The translations under genes and the position numbers were made by a program. 11,760 nt of DNA from an uncultured Lachnospiraceae bacterium (lineage in GTDB: Bacteria > Bacillota > Clostridia > Lachnospirales > Lachnospiraceae). The stretch is taken from the NCBI GenBank assembly GCA_902767065.1, contig CACXFW010000024.1:1-11760 (forward strand), written 5' to 3'. This document shows, piece after piece, positions 6,957 through 11,760 of this stretch (position 1 is the first letter of the stretch; every line of letters begins with the position of its first letter). The notes beneath the pieces were generated by a model. The model searched no databases and was not told the DNA's origin. It saw only the letters and a list, made by a program, of their open reading frames with translations.

Positions 6957-8798
6957 ATGAAGATCAGACTGGCGGATTATGTCGCCGGATTCCTGGTGTC
7001 GCACGGCGTGAAGGATGTTTTTTCTGTTGTCGGCGGCGGCGCGATGCACCTGAATGACGCGCTTGGCCATCAGGAAGGACTCAGGGTGACCTACAATCAT
7101 CATGAACAGGCATGCGCCATGGCTGCGGAAGCGTATGCCAGACTGGAGAACCGGATTGCCGCGGTGTGTGTGACGACCGGCCCCGGCGGCACCAACGCGG
7201 TCACGGGGGTTGTGTGCGGCTGGCTGGATTCGATTCCGATGTTTGTGATCAGCGGGCAGGTACGATATGATACGACGGCACGTTTTGCGCGGAAGGAAAC
7301 CGGAGCCAGGCTGCGCTCGATGGGAGATCAGGAATATGATATCGTCAGATCCGTCGAACCGATGACGAAGTATGCGGTCATGATTGAGGATCCGGGCAAG
7401 ATCCGGTATTGTCTGGAGAAGGCATGGCACCTTGCGACAACGGGACGGCCCGGCCCGGTGTGGATTGATATTCCTGTCAACTTCCAGGGAGGATTGATTG
7501 AGACAGAGAATCTTCCAGGATATGATCCGGCGGAGGATGATGCGGACCTTCCTCCTGAGGTGTCGGAAGAAGTAATTGATACGGTGCTTGAGAAGATCCG
7601 CCGCGCGAAACGGCCGGTCTTTCACGCGGGATACGGAATCCGTCTTTCCGGGGGCTATGAGGTGTTTCGCTCTGTTGCAAAGAAGCTGAACATCCCTGTT
7701 GTGACTTATTGGAATGCAATCGATCTGATCGAGGATGAGGATCCTTTGTATGTGGGACGTGCCGGCAATATGGGCGACCGCCCCGGCAACTGGGCGATTC
7801 AGAATGCGGATCTGATCCTGGCGGTCGGCACGCGTATTTCGATCCGCCAGACAGGCTACAACTGGAGAACCTGGGCGCGGGCCGCGGAAGTGATCATGGT
7901 CGATATTGATCCGAATGAGATGAGGAAGCCGACGATTCATGTTGATCTGCCTGTCTGGGCGGACGCAAAGGACTTCCTTACGAAGCTGGACGCGGCAGCC
8001 GGCGGGAAGGTCTTTGGGGGACAGGAATGGATCAAGACCTGCCAGCGGTGGAAAAAGGACTATCCGGTCGTCCGTCCGGATCAGTGGGAAGACAACGGGG
8101 AGGGCGCAAACGTCTACGCATTTGTCCGCTGCCTCAGCAGCCGTCTGCCGGAAGGAAGCCTGAGCGCTGTGTCCAACGGGGCCTGCTGTGTCGCGGGACA
8201 TCAGGCGTATGTGATCAAGAAGGGCAGCCGTTTTACGAATAACAGTGCGATTGCCAGCATGGGATACGGACTGCCGGCGGCCATCGGTACTTGCATCGGC
8301 GCAGGCAGGAAGGAGACGATCTGCCTGGAGGGTGACGGTTCTATCATGATGAATCTGCAGGAGATGCAGACAATCATTACCAACCATCTGCCGGTCAAGA
8401 TCTTCCTGATCAATAATAATGGGTACCATTCTATCCGGATTACGCAGACGAATCTGTTCGGCCATCATACGAAGGTGGGAATCGGACCGGAGTCGGGGGA
8501 TCTTTCTTTCCCGAGGTTTGAGGCGGTTGCGAAGGCGTTCGGTTATCCGTATTACAGCGTGCACAGCAATTCGCAGATGAAGGAAGTGATCGATGAAGTC
8601 CTTTCCCGGGAAGGTGCGGTATTGTGCGAAATCTTTACCGATACGAAGCAGGTCTGGGAGCCGAAGAGCAGCGCAAAGCGGCTTGCAGACGGCACCCTGG
8701 TGAGCCCGCCGCTTGAAGATCTTGCTCCGTTTCTGCCGCGGGAAGAGCTTGCGCGGAATATGTTTATCCCCTTGATCGAGGAGCCGGATACCGTTTGA
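6957..8798 (+). CDS. TPP-dependent enzyme, acetolactate synthase-like (YerE-like candidate)
   Basis: A 613-residue thiamine-pyrophosphate enzyme with the three-domain layout of acetolactate synthase. Residues 1-180 are the pyrimidine-binding domain with the activating glutamate in HHEQ (E50) and the TTGPGGTNA loop (73-81). Residues 200-345 are the central domain, which in relatives binds FAD. Residues 385-565 are the PP-binding domain with EGDGS (458-462) and the NNN metal ligands (486-488). A tail of about 50 residues (565-613) is longer than in ordinary acetolactate synthases. Lying between rfbF and rfbH with no other amino-acid genes, it most likely acts on a sugar: Yersinia YerE, a relative, adds the two-carbon unit of pyruvate to CDP-3,6-dideoxy-4-keto-glucose. 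That role is inferred from context. ATG 6957 has AGAGG at 6946-6950. The gene starts 44 bp after rfbF. Confidence 0.85.
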   Translation: MKIRLADYVAGFLVSHGVKDVFSVVGGGAMHLNDALGHQEGLRVTYNHHEQACAMAAEAYARLENRIAAVCVTTGPGGTNAVTGVVCGWLDSIPMFVISGQVRYDTTARFARKETGARLRSMGDQEYDIVRSVEPMTKYAVMIEDPGKIRYCLEKAWHLATTGRPGPVWIDIPVNFQGGLIETENLPGYDPAEDDADLPPEVSEEVIDTVLEKIRRAKRPVFHAGYGIRLSGGYEVFRSVAKKLNIPVVTYWNAIDLIEDEDPLYVGRAGNMGDRPGNWAIQNADLILAVGTRISIRQTGYNWRTWARAAEVIMVDIDPNEMRKPTIHVDLPVWADAKDFLTKLDAAAGGKVFGGQEWIKTCQRWKKDYPVVRPDQWEDNGEGANVYAFVRCLSSRLPEGSLSAVSNGACCVAGHQAYVIKKGSRFTNNSAIASMGYGLPAAIGTCIGAGRKETICLEGDGSIMMNLQEMQTIITNHLPVKIFLINNNGYHSIRITQTNLFGHHTKVGIGPESGDLSFPRFEAVAKAFGYPYYSVHSNSQMKEVIDEVLSREGAVLCEIFTDTKQVWEPKSSAKRLADGTLVSPPLEDLAPFLPREELARNMFIPLIEEPDTV

Positions 8799-8919
8799 AA
8801 GTACGAGTCCGAAGGGCGAAGCAGCTTCGATTGCGGGATCGGCATCCGGACGGATCCTGGCAGGATATAGAAGAGGAAAAGCGGCGATGAATGATGTCCC
8901 TGCCGGTGAAGAAGGAAAA

Positions 8920-9831
8920 ATGAAAAGAGCAGTCATCACAGGTGCGACAGGAGCGATCGGGACAGCCCTGATCAGGGAACTCATTGAGAATCAGGTTGAG
9001 GTCCTGGTCCTGTTCCGGGAGGGCTCCGCAAGGAAAGACCGGATTCCGGTTCATCCGCTGGTGAAGGCGAGGGCATGTTCTCTGGATGGGTATGATAGCT
9101 TTGCGCAAACCGGTGACTTTGCTTATGATGTGTTCTATCATCTTGCCTGGAACGGTACGACAGGCCCACAGCGCAATGACTGGTATCTCCAGAATCAGAA
9201 TGTGAAGTATGCCCTGGATGCTGTTGCACTGGCTTCCAGACTTGGATGCAGACGGTTTATCGGCATCGGTTCCCAGGCAGAATATGGGAGAGTGGACGGG
9301 ATTCTTGGTCCGGATACGCCAGCCTGCCCGGAAACCGGCTATGGGATCGCGAAGCTGGCAGCAGGGCTGATGACCCGGGAGTATGCCCGCCAGCTTGGAA
9401 TGGTACATCACTGGGTCCGTGTACTGAGCGTCTATGGGCCTGGAGATGGCAGCCAGTCTTTGGTCATGACTGCGATCCGGGAATTCATGGAAGGGTCCGG
9501 GGCAAAATTCACCAAAGGGGAGCAGGACTGGGATTACCTGAACAGTGCAGATGCCGCGAGGGCACTTTACAGGATGGGCTGGCGCGGCGTTGATGGAAGG
9601 ACCTATGTCCTGGGCGGGGGGAAGAGCGCAAAGCTCAGGGATTACATCGAGGTGATCCGGCAGGAGGTCAATCCAGAAGCCTTCGCTTTGTATGGTGCGG
9701 TTCCCTATTCCGACAGACAGGTGATGCATCTGGAGGCGGACATATCGGATCTGAGGGCGGACCTTGGCTGGGAGCCGGCCATCGGCTTCCGGGAGGGGAT
9801 CCGGGCACTTCTTCGGGAGATGCCGGTTTGA
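8920..9831 (+). CDS. NAD(P)-dependent epimerase/reductase, extended SDR (YerF-like candidate)
   Basis: A 303-residue extended short-chain dehydrogenase/reductase. It shows the Rossmann motif GATGAIG (8-14), a YHLAW strand (73-77), catalytic Ser in IGSQAEYG (S118), and YGIAK (Y141, K145) as the Tyr-x-x-x-Lys pair, then SVYGPGDGS, typical of nucleotide-sugar epimerases, dehydratases and reductases. In the yersiniose pathway a protein of this fold (YerF) reduces the acetyl branch put on by YerE; its place directly after the TPP gene makes that the favoured role. A CDP-glucose 4,6-dehydratase is less likely: the protein is shorter than the roughly 360 residues usual for RfbG and has no TDE-type catalytic triad. 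I prefer ATG 8920 (AAGGA just upstream, Rossmann strand at once) over the in-frame ATG 8887, which adds 11 residues. Confidence 0.85.
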   Translation: MKRAVITGATGAIGTALIRELIENQVEVLVLFREGSARKDRIPVHPLVKARACSLDGYDSFAQTGDFAYDVFYHLAWNGTTGPQRNDWYLQNQNVKYALDAVALASRLGCRRFIGIGSQAEYGRVDGILGPDTPACPETGYGIAKLAAGLMTREYARQLGMVHHWVRVLSVYGPGDGSQSLVMTAIREFMEGSGAKFTKGEQDWDYLNSADAARALYRMGWRGVDGRTYVLGGGKSAKLRDYIEVIRQEVNPEAFALYGAVPYSDRQVMHLEADISDLRADLGWEPAIGFREGIRALLREMPV

Positions 9832-9856
9832 CTTGTTTTGGGAGAAGTATGTTGAG

Positions 9857-10894
9857 ATGAGCGATACCATGAAAAAAGTCAGCGTTCTGATTCCCTGTTT
9901 TAACGAAGAGGAAAACGTGCGGCCGATGAGTGAGGCGGTGGTCTCGCTGTTTGAGCATGAGCTGACGCAGTACGATTACGAGCTGATCTTCATCGACAAT
10001 GACTCCAGTGATCAGACCCGGCCGATCCTGCGGGATATCTGTGCGCACAACCATAAGGTAAAGGCGATCTTCAATGCAAAAAACTTCGGGCAGTTCAACT
10101 CTCCGTTTTACGGAATCCTTCAGACGACGGGCGACTGCGTGATCCAGATGGTCTGTGACTTTCAGGATCCGATCGACCTGATTCCGCAGTACCTTGCGGA
10201 GTGGGAAAACGGATTCAGGATCGTGATCGGAATCAAGACCGCGAGCAGGGAAAGTCCCCTGATCTATCATATGAGATCCCTGTATTACAAGGTATTGCAT
10301 CGCTTTTCCAATGTCGAGCAGATTGAACATTTCACAGGATCCGGATTGTATGACAGGTCGTTTATTGAGGTGTTAAGAGATCTTGATGATCCGACTCCGT
10401 TCATGAGAGGGATCGTCGCGGAGCTTGGATATAAAGTAAAGAAGATTCCTTACGAGCAGCCCAGACGACGTGCCGGAAAAACACACAACAATTTCGCGAC
10501 CCTGTATGACGCGGCAATGCTGAGTTTTACGACGTATACGAAGATCGGACTGCGTCTTGCGACATTTGTCGGTGCCTTCTGCGCCCTGCTTAGCTTCGTG
10601 ATCGCGATCGTTTACCTGGTCCTGAAGCTGGTCTACTGGGACCGTTTCGTTGCCGGGATGGCGCCCCTTCTGATCGGGATGTTCCTGCTGGGATCCGTGC
10701 AGCTGATCTTTATCGGGCTGATGGGGGAATACATCCTGAGCATGAATGCGAGGCTGATGAGGCGTCCGCTGGTGATCGAGGAAGAGAGAATTAATTTTGA
10801 TGAGCCGGGAGGCGGGGACTTAGGCCTGCCGGAAGAGGGAGGCAAAAGCCGGAGCGGGGTTATTTCTGAGGAGAGTCCAAATGTGGAAGAATGA
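9857..10894 (+). CDS. DPM1-like membrane-anchored family 2 glycosyltransferase
   Basis: A 345-residue enzyme of the dolichol-phosphate-mannose-synthase-like GT2 group (GtrB, ArnC, CsbB type), which usually loads a sugar onto undecaprenyl phosphate at the inner face of the membrane. The catalytic domain (8-215) shows [24 protein letters not shown] (45-54), VCDFQDP (99-105) in place of the usual DADLQDP, and the [11 protein letters not shown] loop (203-213) corresponding to the family's R-x-x-G-x-S motif. Two membrane helices follow (about 232-258 and 267-294), then a charged, Gly/Glu-rich tail of about 40 residues. The start is ATG 9857, 25 bp after the previous stop; GGGAG (9840-9844) is 12 bases away, rather far, and ATG 9869 is an alternative. 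Reading frame upstream of 9857 only overlaps the previous gene. The 3' end overlaps the next gene by 14 bases. A natural partner of the GT-C-like protein at 4014-6062. Confidence 0.88.
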   Translation: MSDTMKKVSVLIPCFNEEENVRPMSEAVVSLFEHELTQYDYELIFIDNDSSDQTRPILRDICAHNHKVKAIFNAKNFGQFNSPFYGILQTTGDCVIQMVCDFQDPIDLIPQYLAEWENGFRIVIGIKTASRESPLIYHMRSLYYKVLHRFSNVEQIEHFTGSGLYDRSFIEVLRDLDDPTPFMRGIVAELGYKVKKIPYEQPRRRAGKTHNNFATLYDAAMLSFTTYTKIGLRLATFVGAFCALLSFVIAIVYLVLKLVYWDRFVAGMAPLLIGMFLLGSVQLIFIGLMGEYILSMNARLMRRPLVIEEERINFDEPGGGDLGLPEEGGKSRSGVISEESPNVEE

Positions 10895-11760
10895 ATCCGA
10901 AGCAAGAGAGCAGATCAGACAGCTGGTGGGAGAGTACTATCATCAGTTTATGGAGAAGCAGGATGCGTTTCATCCGCAAGACAGGATCAGCTACGCGGCC
11001 CGGGTCTTTGATGAGAAGGAAATGCAGAGCCTGACCGATGCGATGCTGGACTTCTGGCTGACGACAGGAAGATTCGCGGAGAGGTTCGAGAAGGAATTCG
11101 CGAAATGGATCGGGGTGCGGTATGCGCATCTGGTGAACAGCGGATCCTCCGCCAATCTGATCGCGTTCATGGCGCTGACAGCGCCGGAGCTTGGGGAGAG
11201 GCAGATCAGGAAGGGAGACGAGGTCATCACGGTTGCCTGCGGTTTTCCGACGACGGTAACGCCGATCCTGCAGTACGGTGCGGTTCCGGTCTTTGTGGAT
11301 GTTACAGTCCCGCAGTATAACATTGATACAACACAACTGGAACAGGCACTCTCCGAAAAGACAAAAGCGGTAATGATTGCCCATACATTAGGCAATCCTT
11401 TTGATATCAAAGCAGTCAAGGCGTTCTGCGACCGTCACGGCCTGTGGCTGGTCGAGGATAACTGCGACGCGCTGGGTTCCCGGTACACCATCGACGGGGA
11501 AACCCGCTACACCGGAACCTGGGGCGACATCGGCACCAGCAGCTTCTATCCGCCCCATCATATGACCATGGGCGAAGGCGGCTGCGTGTACACCAACGAT
11601 CCCCTGCTGCATCGCCTGATCCTGTCCTATCGCGACTGGGGCCGCGACTGCATATGCCCCTCGGGCCGGGACAATTTCTGCGGCCACCGCTTCGACGGCC
11701 AGTTCGGCGAGCTGCCCAAGGGCTATGACCACAAGTATGTATACAGCCACTTCGGCTACA
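10881..11760 (+). CDS. rfbH: CDP-6-deoxy-hexulose 3-dehydratase RfbH/E1 (partial, cut by right edge)
   Basis: First 293 residues of a roughly 435-residue enzyme that removes the C3 hydroxyl of CDP-4-keto-6-deoxyglucose, using pyridoxamine phosphate and a [2Fe-2S] cluster, together with an E3-type reductase; cytosolic. Seen: NSGSSAN (86-92) phosphate-binding turn, VEDNC (191-195) with the Asp that contacts the cofactor ring nitrogen, and [14 protein letters not shown] (221-234), where histidine (H226) stands in place of the aminotransferase lysine, the hallmark of E1 dehydratases. Cysteines C195, C257, C259 and C267 match the cluster ligands of E1, including the C-x-C-x7-C spacing. ATG 10881 has GAGGAG at 10868-10873 and overlaps the previous gene by 14 bases, so translation is probably coupled. 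Codon use changes abruptly from about 11290-11400. Also known as ddhC/ascC. Confidence 0.93.
   Translation, partial: MWKNESEAREQIRQLVGEYYHQFMEKQDAFHPQDRISYAARVFDEKEMQSLTDAMLDFWLTTGRFAERFEKEFAKWIGVRYAHLVNSGSSANLIAFMALTAPELGERQIRKGDEVITVACGFPTTVTPILQYGAVPVFVDVTVPQYNIDTTQLEQALSEKTKAVMIAHTLGNPFDIKAVKAFCDRHGLWLVEDNCDALGSRYTIDGETRYTGTWGDIGTSSFYPPHHMTMGEGGCVYTNDPLLHRLILSYRDWGRDCICPSGRDNFCGHRFDGQFGELPKGYDHKYVYSHFGY

Noticed and set aside
6916..6960. 14-codon frame just before the TPP gene, its TGA overlapping the ATG as ATGA
   Set aside because: It could be a translational-coupling leader, but no ribosome site or pause motif supports it and such frames arise easily by chance.
8817..8829. Small hairpin CGAAG-CAG-CTTCG after the TPP gene
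   Set aside because: Only a 5-bp stem with no T-run; too weak to call a terminator inside an operon.
6804..8984. 726-residue open frame on the minus strand
   Set aside because: It lies antisense to the TPP gene and ends of its neighbours, its product is rich in Arg, His and Pro without a recognisable domain, and the plus-strand gene has clear motifs and ribosome site. It is a by-product of GC-rich codon use.
9764..9856. N-terminal extension of the DPM1-like glycosyltransferase frame
   Set aside because: These 31 codons overlap the end of the epimerase gene in another frame, have no ribosome site, and family proteins begin shortly before the [11 protein letters not shown] strand.
8764..9870. 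368-residue open frame on the minus strand
   Set aside because: Antisense to the epimerase-fold gene, which has intact Rossmann and YxxxK motifs; the antisense product has no recognisable domain.
11388..11750. 120-residue open frame on the minus strand at the right edge
   Set aside because: Antisense to rfbH in its C-ending-codon section, where reverse frames are naturally open; rfbH motifs are unambiguous.
1..11760. CRISPR array, tRNA, rRNA, insertion sequence or prophage
   Set aside because: No regularly spaced repeats, cloverleaf-like sequence, transposase motifs or terminal inverted repeats were seen; the window is almost fully occupied by glycan genes.

Overview
The window is a surface-polysaccharide (capsule, O-antigen-like or cell-wall glycan) biosynthesis locus. 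It has one gene on the minus strand (143-1879) and, diverging from it, a tightly packed run of seven genes on the plus strand (1987 to the right edge, the last one cut off). Moderately high GC, good AGGAGG-type ribosome sites, a TTG start, and heavy use of AGA/AGG/CGG and GGA/GGG codons suggest a clostridial Firmicute, perhaps Lachnospiraceae-like. This is an impression from composition and gene style; no marker gene fixes the taxonomy.

Layout. 1-142: no convincing gene; two short GC-rich hairpins and a repeated 9-mer. 143-1879 (-): two-module family 2 glycosyltransferase whose second module is decayed. 1880-1986: divergent promoter region. 1987-3990 (+): related two-module glycosyltransferase whose first module is decayed. 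4014-6062: polytopic membrane protein that looks like a GT-C glycosyltransferase, with a large N-terminal extracytoplasmic domain. 6127-6912: glucose-1-phosphate cytidylyltransferase (rfbF). 6957-8798: thiamine-pyrophosphate enzyme related to acetolactate synthase. 8920-9831: short-chain NAD(P)-dependent epimerase/reductase. 9857-10894: DPM1-like membrane-anchored glycosyltransferase. 10881-end: RfbH/E1-type CDP-6-deoxy-hexulose 3-dehydratase, truncated by the window.

How they work together. rfbF and rfbH bracket a CDP-3,6-dideoxyhexose pathway. A TPP-dependent ligase and an epimerase-fold reductase between them match the logic of Yersinia YerE/YerF, which graft a two-carbon unit from pyruvate onto CDP-3,6-dideoxy-4-keto-glucose and reduce it to give the branched sugar yersiniose. 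The best reading is therefore a pathway for a yersiniose-like branched 3,6-dideoxysugar, with its transfer enzymes alongside. CDP-glucose 4,6-dehydratase (rfbG/ddhB) and the E3-type reductase (ddhD) are not in the window; they may lie downstream. The DPM1-like enzyme and the GT-C-like protein could form a lipid-linked-sugar relay for adding a residue on the outer face of the membrane.

The last gene changes codon style sharply at about 11290-11400. This suggests a recombination mosaic or an assembly join.
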